DNA of 64,000 nt from Bacteroidales bacterium. Lineage in GTDB: Bacteria > Bacteroidota > Bacteroidia > Bacteroidales > 4484-276. A program made the position numbers and the translations under genes. The stretch covers positions 186,001-250,000 of the forward strand of contig DASRND010000036.1 of assembly GCA_035647615.1 (NCBI GenBank), in the 5' to 3' direction. Of this stretch, positions 1-8,175 are shown one piece after another. The notes beneath the pieces are model-generated. The model did no database searches and was not told the origin of the DNA. It saw only the letters and a list, made by a program, of their open reading frames with translations. How positions within the stretch are numbered: the first letter of the stretch is position 1; every line of letters starts with the position of its first letter.

Positions 1-243
1 CGCATCGAGCACTTCTTTACCTTCATACTTGTCGAAAACCTTGCGAAACACGTCGGCAAGCGGCACATCTTCACCATGGGTGAAAACACTGATTTCGGCC
101 AATGAGCTGATGCGCTCGTGGGCAAATGCCGGGAAACGTTTTCCGTCGGTGATGCTTTCGACGATGACACCTGATTTAGACTGTCCGATATTTTTATACA
201 AACCGGACTTGCCCGATATTGATAAGATGTTTTTTAAATCCAT
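1..243 (-). CDS. DUF5606 family protein, N-terminal part (gene runs off the window)
   Basis: The reverse strand opens with an ATG at 243 and stays open for 81 codons to the window edge. The product starts MDLKNILSISGKSGLYKNIG and continues with VESITDGKRFPAF and ISVFTHGEDVPL. This N-terminal pattern matches the small Bacteroidota family DUF5606, whose function is unknown to me. It lies 129 bp downstream of purB on the same strand, but it has its own promoter-like sequence just upstream, so it need not be co-transcribed. The C-terminus is missing because of the window edge. Confidence 0.8.
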   Translation of the reverse strand, partial: MDLKNILSISGKSGLYKNIGQSKSGVIVESITDGKRFPAFAHERISSLAEISVFTHGEDVPLADVFRKVFDKYEGKEVLDA

Positions 244-262
244 ATGATGTTTTAAATTTTGG

Positions 263-297
263 CAAAAATAAAAATTAAATCCTTCTTTCTGTGCAAA
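263..297 (-). promoter_or_regulatory. Bacteroidota-type promoter for the DUF5606 gene
   Basis: On the minus strand a -7 box TATTTTTG (263-270) lies 19 nt before the ATG, with TTTG (294-297) 23 nt further upstream. This is the known Bacteroidota arrangement (TTTG ... TAnnTTTG). Confidence 0.55.
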
Positions 298-372
298 CAA
301 ACACTAAACTCCGGAATCTACAATATCTCTATTAGTTTAAACAGTAACAAACAAAGCGGTCAGACTGTTTTT

Positions 373-1734
373 TCAACTTGAAAAAGGACTGATGCCGTGG
401 TAGTTGTGTGGCGTAATTTTTTTCATCTCCGCTTTTACCGCATCTGATATTTCCAGTGTGTCGATAAAAAGAAGCATGGTTTCGCGGGTAATTTTGCTGC
501 CGGTGCGGGTAAGCGTTTTCAAAGCGTTGTAAGGATCGGGGTAGCCTTCGCGGCGCAGGATGGTTTGAATAGCTTCGGCTACCACCGCCCAGTTGTTGTC
601 GAGGTCGGCTACGATTTTTTTCTCATTCAGCACCAGCTTATCCAAACCTTTGCTCAACGACTGCACGGCTATGATAGTGTGTGCAATGGGCACACCGATG
701 TTGCGACTCACGGTGGAATCAGTGAGGTCGCGCTGCAGGCGAGACACCGGTAGCTTTGCCGAAAGATGCTCAAAAATGGCATTGGCGAATCCCAGATTGC
801 CCTCAGCATTTTCGAAGTCGATAGGATTTACTTTGTGCGGCATCGCCGATGAACCCACTTCGCCTTCCTTTATTTTCTGACGGAAATACTCCATCGAGAT
901 GTAGCTCCACATGTCGCGCGACAAGTCGAGCAGGATGGTGTTGATGCGTTTCAGGGCATCAAAGAAGGCAGCCATGTTGTCGTAATGTTCAATCTGGGTC
1001 GTCACATTTTGCCGTTCGAGCCCCAGCTTGTCGACCAGGAATTTATTAGCAAACTCCACCCAATCAACATCAGGGAAGGACACCACTTGTGCGTTGAAGT
1101 TTCCGGTGGCACCGCCAAACTTCCCGGAGAAAGGAATATTATTTATCAAAGTAAACTGCTGCTCCAGCCTTTCGCTGAAAACATACAACTCCTTGCCCAG
1201 CGTGGTTGGCGAGGCAGGCTGACCGTGTGTATGGGCCAGCATCGTTATATCTTTCCACTTATGGGATAAGGTGTAAATCTGCTGCTGCAAATTTTCGAGC
1301 TGCGCCCAAAGCTGGTCTTGCCAGGCCTCTTTGAGCGCCATCGGCACTGCTGTATTATTAATGTCCTGCGAGGTAAGTCCAAAATGGATAAACTCTTTAA
1401 ACGGAGAAAGGGACAGCTCATCAAACTTCTCGCGCAGGTAATATTCGATGGCTTTTACGTCATGATTGGTCACCGCTTCTATCTCCTTGATACGTTGCGC
1501 AGCCTCATAATCGAAGCTCCTGTAGATTTCGCGCAGCTTTTCAAAATTATCAAAATCGAAATCTGAGAGCTGCGGCAAGGGCCAGGTGCACAGGCTGATA
1601 AAATATTCCACCTCCACCAACAGCCGGTAACGCATGAGCGCCGCTTCGGAAAAATAGGGCCGCAAATTATCGGTTTTATTTTGATAGCGTCCATCGATGG
1701 GAGATATTTCCCAAAGACCTTTCAAATGTGTCAT
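373..1734 (-). CDS. purB: Adenylosuccinate lyase
   Basis: Cytoplasmic enzyme of purine synthesis. It removes fumarate from SAICAR and from adenylosuccinate. The protein aligns along its length with the E. coli type of PurB (about 456 residues): an N-terminal SPIDGRY motif, TNHDVKAIEYYL, FGLTSQDINN, HGQPASPTTLGKE, and the fumarate-lyase signature GSSAMPHKVNPIDFENAEGN carrying the mobile catalytic serine. The reading frame continues to a TTG at 1746, but the ATG at 1734 (MTHLKGLWEISPIDG) gives the usual length (453 residues) and is preferred. It is transcribed away from the secreted peptidase gene on the other side of a short divergent spacer. Nothing looks damaged. Confidence 0.97.
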   Translation of the reverse strand: MTHLKGLWEISPIDGRYQNKTDNLRPYFSEAALMRYRLLVEVEYFISLCTWPLPQLSDFDFDNFEKLREIYRSFDYEAAQRIKEIEAVTNHDVKAIEYYLREKFDELSLSPFKEFIHFGLTSQDINNTAVPMALKEAWQDQLWAQLENLQQQIYTLSHKWKDITMLAHTHGQPASPTTLGKELYVFSERLEQQFTLINNIPFSGKFGGATGNFNAQVVSFPDVDWVEFANKFLVDKLGLERQNVTTQIEHYDNMAAFFDALKRINTILLDLSRDMWSYISMEYFRQKIKEGEVGSSAMPHKVNPIDFENAEGNLGFANAIFEHLSAKLPVSRLQRDLTDSTVSRNIGVPIAHTIIAVQSLSKGLDKLVLNEKKIVADLDNNWAVVAEAIQTILRREGYPDPYNALKTLTRTGSKITRETMLLFIDTLEISDAVKAEMKKITPHNYHGISPFSS

Positions 1735-1804
1735 AAAATTGTACAAATTGATTATTCGGGCAAATTTCGCATTTCAATCGGATAACGGCCTTGCATTTTT
1801 ACAT

Positions 1805-1812
1805 TATTTTTG
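1805..1812 (+). promoter_or_regulatory. -7 box of the C1 peptidase gene
   Basis: TATTTTTG 32 nt before the preferred ATG matches TAnnTTTG. It falls inside the longer open frame that begins at 1791, which argues for the downstream start. No clear -33 TTG at the right distance. Confidence 0.45.
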
Positions 1813-1844
1813 CCTGCATTACAAATATTACTAAAATAAAAATA

Positions 1845-2999
1845 ATGAAACGAAACTTTCTAATCGTCCTGCTCATTGTTGTTGCAGGATTTTCCGGCAT
1901 CAGCCGGTTGCATGCCCAGAGTGCTGCTGACACCGTTGGCGGCTACATTTTTACGGATATTAAAATTGCGCCACACATGCCTGTAAAAAACCAAAACCAG
2001 TCGGGCACCTGCTGGTCGTACGCAGGCATCTCGTTTATCGAAGCAGAAGTGCTGCGGCAGGGCGGCCCTGAATTGGATCTGGCCGAGATGTGGCCTGTAC
2101 GCTACGCTTACGAGCAGCGCGCCGACGGCTATGTGCGTCAGCATGGCAACTTCAACTTTGGTCCCGGCGGAGAGCCGCACCATGTGATGGCAACGCTTGC
2201 CGACCGTGGCATGCTGCCCGAAGAAGCCTACAATGGCCTTACCTACGGTGAAGACAAACATGTGCATGGTGAGATGGATCATGTTTTGCAAACTTTCGTA
2301 AAAGCCATCACCGACAACGAAAACCGAAAACTTACGCCCGTGTGGATGACCGCCTACAACGGAATCCTCGATGCTTACCTTGGCTCCAAACCGGAGCAAT
2401 TTACCTGGAATGGCAAAAGCTACACGCCCGAATCATTTGCTAAGCAAGTTATCAAACTTAACCCGGCAGATTATGTGGAGGTTACCTCTTATTCGCACCA
2501 GCCTTATTACAGAAATTTCATCCTTAAAATTCCTGACAATTGGGATTATGAGATGTATTATAATGTAAAAATGGAAGACCTCACCAACATCATCGATCTG
2601 GCCATCAACAACGGCTACTCGGTGGCGTGGGCTGCCGACGTGAGCAATCCGGGATTTAGTCATAAAAAAGGTCTGGCGCTGGTACCTGAGAAAGATTGGA
2701 GCGATATTCCACGTGCGTCACGCGATAGTGTATTTGATGTGGCTGGCAAGCAGCGCGTGGTAACTGCCGAAATGCGGCAACAAGCCTACGACAGCTATTC
2801 GACCACCGACGACCATTCGATGCACATCATCGGCATGGCCAAAGACCAGAACGGCAACACGTGGTACAAAGTGAAAAACTCGTGGGACGCCGACAGCAAC
2901 GACTATGGCGGATATTTATATGTTTCACAACCCTACATGCAACTCAACACCCTGGCCATTTACGTGCACCGAGATTTGGTACCGCAGGGGCTTAATTAG
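1845..2999 (+). CDS. Secreted C1-family cysteine peptidase (bleomycin hydrolase/aminopeptidase C-like)
   Basis: A papain-fold peptidase of the C1B type, predicted to be exported. The start at 1845 gives a clear signal peptide (residues 1-24, hydrophobic core IVLLIVVAGF, ending at HAQ). The active site is visible: oxyanion Gln52 and nucleophile Cys56 in NQSGTCWSYAG, then the catalytic His in DDHSMHIIGMA and the Asn in YKVKNSWD. At 384 residues it is shorter than cytoplasmic PepC (about 450). Substrate is unknown; a role in peptide scavenging is an inference. The stop codon lies within the left terminal repeat of a MITE-like element. An upstream in-frame codon at 1791 would put extra residues before the signal peptide and is rejected. 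Confidence 0.9.
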   Translation: MKRNFLIVLLIVVAGFSGISRLHAQSAADTVGGYIFTDIKIAPHMPVKNQNQSGTCWSYAGISFIEAEVLRQGGPELDLAEMWPVRYAYEQRADGYVRQHGNFNFGPGGEPHHVMATLADRGMLPEEAYNGLTYGEDKHVHGEMDHVLQTFVKAITDNENRKLTPVWMTAYNGILDAYLGSKPEQFTWNGKSYTPESFAKQVIKLNPADYVEVTSYSHQPYYRNFILKIPDNWDYEMYYNVKMEDLTNIIDLAINNGYSVAWAADVSNPGFSHKKGLALVPEKDWSDIPRASRDSVFDVAGKQRVVTAEMRQQAYDSYSTTDDHSMHIIGMAKDQNGNTWYKVKNSWDADSNDYGGYLYVSQPYMQLNTLAIYVHRDLVPQGLN

Positions 3000-3161
3000 T
3001 GTCTGTCCATAAAGTAGACATATTTAAAATTTGCCTTCGCTACCCCTCATTCCCCTAAAGGGGAAGTCCCTCGCGCTGGTAGTGCGTTGGCTGGTTCTCC
3101 CCTTCAGGGGAGTTAGAGGGGTGTGTGGTGGATGGCGAGTTAATGGAGAGACACTAATTAA
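2992..3161. mobile_element. MITE-like element with 22-bp terminal inverted repeats
   Basis: The ends 2992-3013 and 3140-3161 are inverted copies matching at 20 of 22 bases, and both outer ends read TTAA. A second inverted pair lies inside (about 3041-3064 and 3099-3123: acccctca-type arm against tgagggg-type arm around cccct/agggg cores). There is no coding capacity in 170 bp. The left end supplies the stop codon of the peptidase gene. It could also act as a transcript-end hairpin. Confidence 0.6.
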
Positions 3162-3221
3162 TGGTTTTCTTTAGGCTGGGGATAAAATGGTGCAAAGATC
3201 ACTAACCATAACTTTTAAGAT

Positions 3222-3376
3222 GGTGTTTGGACGAGGCTGTGCCTCGTCCAGATTATTTCTACAGGCTTGGCCTGTTTTCAACATCCTGTAAAGGAAAAGC
3301 GGGCCAGGCCTGCAAAAATAGATACAGCTTGGGCGGGCTTCGACAAGCTCAGCCACCGCAGCCTAAGCCGAACGAG
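3222..3376. repeat. Dispersed palindromic repeat, copy A (shortened)
   Basis: Contains a hairpin ACGAGGC-tgt-GCCTCGT (3231-3247), inner arms built on ACAGGCttgGCCTGT (3261-3275) and GGCCAGGCCTG, then the shared stretch ggcttcgacaagctcagcca. The same modules recur at 18.5 and 44.2-44.6 kb. No gene is visible in 3162-3411 apart from this element. Confidence 0.7.
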
Positions 3377-3411
3377 GAATTTGATTTATTGACATTTGTA
3401 GCTTGTTTATA

Positions 3412-3867
3412 ATGGAAAGCTCAACCGAAATTCGTGACAAACGCATGATGCAGCGGGCGCTGGCAATTGCCCGTGAGGCAAAAACACCTTTTGGTTGTGT
3501 GATTGCAAATGGTGATAAAATAGTGGTAGAAACACCCAACACTGTACGCACCAGTGGCGACCCTTCGGCACACGCCGAAATGAACGCCATCCGGCAACTG
3601 GCCAAAACCGAAATAAAAGCACACAGTCTTTCACTTTACACCACCGGCGAACCCTGCCCCATGTGCATGAGCGCCATCATCTATGCGGGCATTGGCGAAG
3701 TAGTGTTTTCCGTGCCCTGGCAAGAAATCAACAGGTTTTATCCACAGATTGAGATTTCGGCTCAAGAAATCGTTACCAAAGGTTTTAAAGAAATCACAAT
3801 TCGTGGTGAGGTTTTGAAAGAGGAATGCCTGGCTTTGTTCGAGAGCCTTAAGCCGCGAGCAACGTAG
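3412..3867 (+). CDS. Nucleoside/guanine deaminase family protein (CDA fold)
   Basis: A 151-residue zinc deaminase of the cytidine/deoxycytidylate deaminase fold. Zinc ligands and the proton-shuttling Glu are visible: His54 and Glu56 in DPSAHAEMNAIR, and Cys82 and Cys85 in PCPMCMSAI. The DPSAHAE form resembles guanine deaminases such as B. subtilis GuaD more than TadA, so guanine to xanthine is the best guess; tRNA adenosine deamination is not excluded. The ATG at 3412 is chosen over an in-frame TTG at 3403. The gene stands alone just after a repeat and converges on the GH31 gene. Confidence 0.85.
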   Translation: MESSTEIRDKRMMQRALAIAREAKTPFGCVIANGDKIVVETPNTVRTSGDPSAHAEMNAIRQLAKTEIKAHSLSLYTTGEPCPMCMSAIIYAGIGEVVFSVPWQEINRFYPQIEISAQEIVTKGFKEITIRGEVLKEECLALFESLKPRAT

Positions 3868-3903
3868 AATTTCTCACCGCCGCTCCAGAGGATTGAATCA
3901 CTC

Positions 3904-6357
3904 TCACCAGCTCACCACCATCTTCCCATTTTCGTTTGGAAATACTATCGAAGGCAGATTGGAAAGTGCGGCATCGGCAGGAACTATTTTTTCGCCCGCA
4001 CGATTGAAATCAAAGGCTGCCGGCTGGTTTTTGCGTGGCTTACCGTCGAACTTCACCATCATTTCGGGATCATCAAACCCATGAAAAATCAATTGTATAT
4101 AGGTAAATTTACTTTCGTAATTCCCTGATTTCTCACCAAAAACTACTTCGTTGATCTCCGGTTTATAAATCATTTTCCGCTGGTAAAATTTCCCATCCAG
4201 GTGCTGATATGTCACGCCGTCATCTTCATAGTAATTCCACGAAACATCCTGGCTGCAATGGCTTCGGTAGAGATGCACCATCAGCGTGTCAGAAGGTTTC
4301 TGTCCGGTAAACATCACCGGCGACTGCATCGGTATCATGCTTCCTTCTTTAATATAAACCGGAAGCCGGCTGACGGGGCTGGCTGCAAAAATCTCTTGGT
4401 TTCCTTCAAAATATTGATCAGCATAGAAATCGTACCAGCCGCCTTTCGGCAAATAGGCACCCGTTGCCAGACGCGTACTTTCAGTAGGGATGATGAGCAT
4501 GGAGGGGCCAAAGAGATATTGGTTTTGATAAATGCGCCAGAACACCTTTTCGTCATCGGTGTAGTCGATGGCCAGGCTGCGGTTTACGGGCAAGCCGGTA
4601 AGCACCGACTGGCGCATGGCGGTGTAGAGATAAGGAAGCAGATTATAGCGTAACTGGATATAGTTACGAGCGATGCGTTCGGTTTCTTCGCCATACACCC
4701 AGGGTTCGCTGCTGGCGGTATTTTTGGAAGTATGTCCGCGGAAAAAAGGTGTAAAAGCGCCTATCTGCATCCAGCGGGCATAAAGCTGCGGCGTGGGGTT
4801 GCCGCCAAATCCGCCCACATCGGAGCCGGTAAATGAAATACCCGACAAGCCCAGACAGTTTACCAGTCGCACGCCCAAAAGCATGTGTTCATCGTTGGCC
4901 TGGTTGTCGCCGGTCCAAATGGCGGTGTAGCGTTGCAAGCCGGCAAAACCCGCTCGCGTAATATTGAGCGGACGCCGCCCGTTCATCAGCTTTTTGGTGC
5001 CTTCCAACGTGGCGCGTGCCATCGTGTTGGCATACACATTTTTGGCCTCGCGGTAAGTGGTTTTATTACCCTCCCAGTCGAATTGTATCAGGCTTGGCGG
5101 CTGCTGACCCCAGGTGGCAATTTCGTTCATATCGTTCCAAAAACCTTCGATGCCATAATCTACATTTTCTTTAAATTTCGATCCCCACCACTTGCGCACT
5201 CGCTCGCTGGTAAAATCCGGAAAATGACACCAGCCGGGCCATACCTGCGCTGTCCAGAATTTGCCGTCGGGATATTTTACAAAATAATTGTTGGCAACAC
5301 CTTCTTCATAAGCTTTGTAGCCTTTCTCCACTTTGATACCCGGATCGACGATGATAGCGGTTTTGAAATTCATATCACGAAGCTGTTTCAGAAATCCGGC
5401 AGGATCGGAGAAAGTTTCGGGATTCCAGGTAAATATTTTATAGTTATCCATGAAGTCGATGTCGAGATAGATGACATCGGCAGGAATATTCTTTTCACGG
5501 AAAGTACGGGCAACACTCAGCACCTGCGTATCGGGAGTATAGCTCCATCGGCTTTGCTGAAACCCAAGTGACCACAGGGGAGGCATCTCCATGCGGCCGG
5601 TGAGCCAGGTGTATGATTTCAGGATGTCGGCTACATTGGTATGCCAGATAAAATAATAATCCATCTCGCCATCGTCAGCCGAAAAATAAGAAAACCTGTC
5701 GTTGGAAGCGCCAAAGTTGAAAACAGTTCGGTAGCTGTTGTCGAGCAGAATGCCATAGCGCAACTGGTGGTGCAGCCCGATATAAAAAGGAATGGAAGCG
5801 TACAACGGATCGCTGTTGTTGTCGTAATGCGGATTGTCGGTATTCCAGTTGGTGTAGGCTTCGCCGCGACGGTCGAGGTGACCGGACTTTTCGCCGAGGC
5901 CGATAAATTTCTCGCCATCCTGCAGCAATTTGTAGGTTGAAACTTCAGTGCCTGTCCAGGACGTCCCAAAGGCGGGGTCGTCCTGCGAGATAATGCGTCC
6001 ATCTTTGGTTTTGAAGGTAAATCGAACTGGATTTTTATCAATCACCAGCCGAATCGAATCGGTGGTGATAAAATATTGGGTTTTGTCTTCGCCATAATCA
6101 AAGTCACCACGTGTCACCTCCCCCACTACAGCGTACGACACGTCGGCATCGAAAGTTTTGGCGATGCGCACCCGAATGATATTGGGTGTGTAAATGGTAA
6201 CATTGGCCGTTCCGTTTTCAGTAACGAATGAAAACGTTTGCTTTGCCTTGTTGGATTTTACATTTTTTAAATTTCCCAGGCTATTGTTGAGCAGTTGCTG
6301 TGGGAATGCTGGCATTGCGAAAAGCAATACCAAAAGAAAGGAAAGGAATTTTTTCAT
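3904..6357 (-). CDS. Secreted glycoside hydrolase family 31 (alpha-glucosidase type)
   Basis: An 817-residue exported GH31 enzyme that should release glucose or xylose from alpha-linked chains. A signal peptide (1-19, ending AFPQ) is followed by the N-terminal beta-sandwich, the catalytic barrel and C-terminal beta domains. The nucleophile is Asp409 in GFWNDMNEIA and the likely acid/base is Asp484 in WTGDNQAND; FTGSDVGGFGGNP follows. The family covers alpha-glucosidase, alpha-xylosidase and transferases, so the exact substrate is open. The next gene downstream in transcription is the nucleoside deaminase on the opposite strand. Together with the nearby GH13 lipoprotein it suggests use of external alpha-glucans, but no SusC/SusD pair is present. 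Confidence 0.93.
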   Translation of the reverse strand: MKKFLSFLLVLLFAMPAFPQQLLNNSLGNLKNVKSNKAKQTFSFVTENGTANVTIYTPNIIRVRIAKTFDADVSYAVVGEVTRGDFDYGEDKTQYFITTDSIRLVIDKNPVRFTFKTKDGRIISQDDPAFGTSWTGTEVSTYKLLQDGEKFIGLGEKSGHLDRRGEAYTNWNTDNPHYDNNSDPLYASIPFYIGLHHQLRYGILLDNSYRTVFNFGASNDRFSYFSADDGEMDYYFIWHTNVADILKSYTWLTGRMEMPPLWSLGFQQSRWSYTPDTQVLSVARTFREKNIPADVIYLDIDFMDNYKIFTWNPETFSDPAGFLKQLRDMNFKTAIIVDPGIKVEKGYKAYEEGVANNYFVKYPDGKFWTAQVWPGWCHFPDFTSERVRKWWGSKFKENVDYGIEGFWNDMNEIATWGQQPPSLIQFDWEGNKTTYREAKNVYANTMARATLEGTKKLMNGRRPLNITRAGFAGLQRYTAIWTGDNQANDEHMLLGVRLVNCLGLSGISFTGSDVGGFGGNPTPQLYARWMQIGAFTPFFRGHTSKNTASSEPWVYGEETERIARNYIQLRYNLLPYLYTAMRQSVLTGLPVNRSLAIDYTDDEKVFWRIYQNQYLFGPSMLIIPTESTRLATGAYLPKGGWYDFYADQYFEGNQEIFAASPVSRLPVYIKEGSMIPMQSPVMFTGQKPSDTLMVHLYRSHCSQDVSWNYYEDDGVTYQHLDGKFYQRKMIYKPEINEVVFGEKSGNYESKFTYIQLIFHGFDDPEMMVKFDGKPRKNQPAAFDFNRAGEKIVPADAALSNLPSIVFPNENGKMVVSW

Positions 6358-6413
6358 GAAATCAAATTTGTTTTGTAATTAGTTTTCAATTTTGTTTTGT
6401 AATTATCTGAAAA

Positions 6414-6560
6414 TAGATTTCTCCCTTCGGTCGAAATGACACGACTAGTACGCGAGCGAGGGGGAGGTGGGATCGGCGCTATGCGCCGATCCCACCTCCC
6501 CAAATCTCATCAGTTCGCTTGTCACTTCGATCCGACAACTGGTCGGAGAGAAATCTGTTG
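6414..6560. repeat. Palindromic intergenic repeat with a perfect 19-bp hairpin
   Basis: Arms 6461-6479 and 6483-6501 are perfect inverted copies (core ggtgggatcggcgc) around a 3-nt loop. Weaker outer arms (gatttctcccttcggtcgaa on the left, ttcgatccgacaactggtcg on the right) flank it. The outer arm resembles a repeat common between genes in Bacteroidota genomes. The rest of 6358-6721 is AT-rich with a short direct duplication of ttttgttttgtaatta (about 6365-6405) and no gene. Confidence 0.75.
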
Positions 6561-6679
6561 TTACATCCAATATCAATTTTAGCTAATAAAAATAGCTTCG
6601 TCATTTTAATCTCAATAGATAAAACCTAATATCTCCAAAACTTGATAACTTCTCCCTTCCCGACAACTCCATAAATTCT

Positions 6680-6718
6680 GTCCAGGGTTGCATCCCCTGC
6701 GGGGCTGCGAACCCTTTA
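6680..6718 (-). terminator. Possible stem-loop end of the GH13 lipoprotein transcript
   Basis: Directly after the stop codon (minus strand), an interrupted palindrome pairs agggtt (6684-6689) with aaccct (6710-6715) around cccctgcgggg (6694-6704). There is no good U-tract, so it may be a repeat rather than a terminator. Confidence 0.35.
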
Positions 6719-6721
6719 ACT

Positions 6722-8119
6722 TTACAACCCTTCATAAACACGATATTCCCAGGCCTGAAGGCGCAACTGATGGTTATCGCGCATGGTTATTTTTTTATTA
6801 CCAAACACATCATTGTAATCCCCGGCGTAGGCCTCGCCTTGCAGCATTACGTCGATTGGCTCTGCCGAAAGATTGAGAATGACAAGCACCGACTGATTAT
6901 TTTTTGTCCGCGTAAAAGCAACAACGGATTCTTTATCGGTTTCGACAGGAACATATTTACCGCCATGGTCGCCATTCCAAAGCGCCTGGTTGCGGTGTTT
7001 CAGATCGAGTAGGGTTTTATAAAAATCCTGTAAAGGATATTCTTTCCAGTTGATGGCATCTTTTTCAAAAAACTCCAATCGTTTATCGAGTCCGGCTTCC
7101 TGGCCAGAATAGACCAGCGGCATTCCGGGAACGGTAGCCATCAACACTGCAAATATTTTATAACCTTCGCCATAGCGTTCGTGAACCGTGCCGTTCCAGG
7201 AGTTTTCGTCGTGGTTGGTGGTAAAATTCATTTTGTAAACTCCTTTCGGAAACGTCTCCTCCGTCTGATCAAAATACGCAGCAATCGCCGCTGGCGAAGT
7301 ATCTCCGCGTGCAATCGCATTGCTTAGGTGGTGAAATTGAAAACTATAATCCATATCGAAAGCATCTACAAGCAACGCCTCTTTTTCGGCTTCAGCCAAC
7401 ATAAAAACAGGCTTGATCTGGTCGAGCTCGCGGCGTGCCCGATCCCAGAAATCGGTTGGCACCATGCCGGCCACATCGCAGCGATAGCCGTCGATGTCAG
7501 CCTCTTTTATCCAAAATTTCATCTCGCCGATCATCGCATCGCGCAAAGCGTCGTTGACGTAATCGAGCTGCACCACGTCTTCCCAGCCAAAAGGCGCGTA
7601 CATCTGGCCCGTGCTATCGATTGCATAAAACTCGGGATAATCATTCATCCAGCCATGATCCCACGCCGTGTGGTTGGCCACCCAGTCGATGATCACCTTC
7701 ATACCCAGCTCATGAGCGCGCTTAACCATCATTTTAAAATCTTCCATCGACCCAAACTCCGGATTGATGGCGCTGTAATCGCGTACGGAATAATAACTAC
7801 CCAACTCGCCTTTTCGGTTTTTCTCGCCAATCGGCTGCACAGGCATAAACCACAAAATATCGACGCCCATTTCTTTGAGCCGCGGCAAATGCTCTACAAA
7901 AGCGTTTATCGTTCCCTGACTGGTGTATTGCCGCAGATTTACTTCATAAATGTTTGCATTTTTCGACCAATCGGGATGATTGACATGGCTTACAAGGACT
8001 TGGTTGGCTGCGCTGTCGGCAGCTTCGTCAGATTCATCTTTACTGTTTTGAGAATTACAACCCCAGGCTACCAGCGCCAGAATCAGCATCCACAACAAAT
8101 TCTTTTTCATCTTCATCAT
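6722..8119 (-). CDS. GH13 alpha-amylase family lipoprotein
   Basis: A GH13 enzyme of about 466 residues, predicted to be a lipoprotein: MMKMKKNLLW, a hydrophobic stretch, then VAWGC with the acylated Cys at 21. The amylase motifs are in order: DWVANH, then nucleophile Asp215 in DGYRCDVAG, acid/base Glu243 in LAEAEK, and Asp304 in TNHDEN. It should cut alpha-1,4 glucans at the cell surface or in the periplasm. The frame extends to 8152, but that codon lies inside the shared promoter, so a start at 8119 (or 8116/8110) is preferred. It is divergent from the AlbA_2 gene. GH31 lies downstream on the same strand but is separated by 364 bp of repeats, so co-transcription is doubtful. Confidence 0.92.
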   Translation of the reverse strand: MMKMKKNLLWMLILALVAWGCNSQNSKDESDEAADSAANQVLVSHVNHPDWSKNANIYEVNLRQYTSQGTINAFVEHLPRLKEMGVDILWFMPVQPIGEKNRKGELGSYYSVRDYSAINPEFGSMEDFKMMVKRAHELGMKVIIDWVANHTAWDHGWMNDYPEFYAIDSTGQMYAPFGWEDVVQLDYVNDALRDAMIGEMKFWIKEADIDGYRCDVAGMVPTDFWDRARRELDQIKPVFMLAEAEKEALLVDAFDMDYSFQFHHLSNAIARGDTSPAAIAAYFDQTEETFPKGVYKMNFTTNHDENSWNGTVHERYGEGYKIFAVLMATVPGMPLVYSGQEAGLDKRLEFFEKDAINWKEYPLQDFYKTLLDLKHRNQALWNGDHGGKYVPVETDKESVVAFTRTKNNQSVLVILNLSAEPIDVMLQGEAYAGDYNDVFGNKKITMRDNHQLRLQAWEYRVYEGL

Positions 8120-8140
8120 CAGATAGATTTTTATTAAGAT

Positions 8141-8157
8141 TATTTTTGGCAAAAATA
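8141..8157. promoter_or_regulatory. Bidirectional -7 element between the GH13 and AlbA_2 genes
   Basis: TATTTTTG on the plus strand (8141-8148) and TATTTTTG on the minus strand (8150-8157) form a 17-bp near-palindrome. It lies 27 nt from the plus ATG at 8176 and 30 nt from the minus start at 8119. On the minus strand a TTTG lies 23 nt further upstream. Confidence 0.6.
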
Positions 8158-8175
8158 TAGAAAAAGAATACTTCG

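Noticed and set aside
1791..1844. Longer N-terminus for the C1 peptidase and similar extensions (fmt 26166, HU 27289, mutL 39393, LKR 50833).
   Set aside because: They place residues before a signal peptide or conserved start, or run through promoter or terminator sequences.
4885..5571. Long open frame antisense to the GH31 gene (also 7328-8137, 10819-11496, 30706-31701, 60432-61076 and similar).
   Set aside because: Each lies opposite a gene with clear family motifs, has no recognisable domain and no promoter; these are by-products of codon bias.
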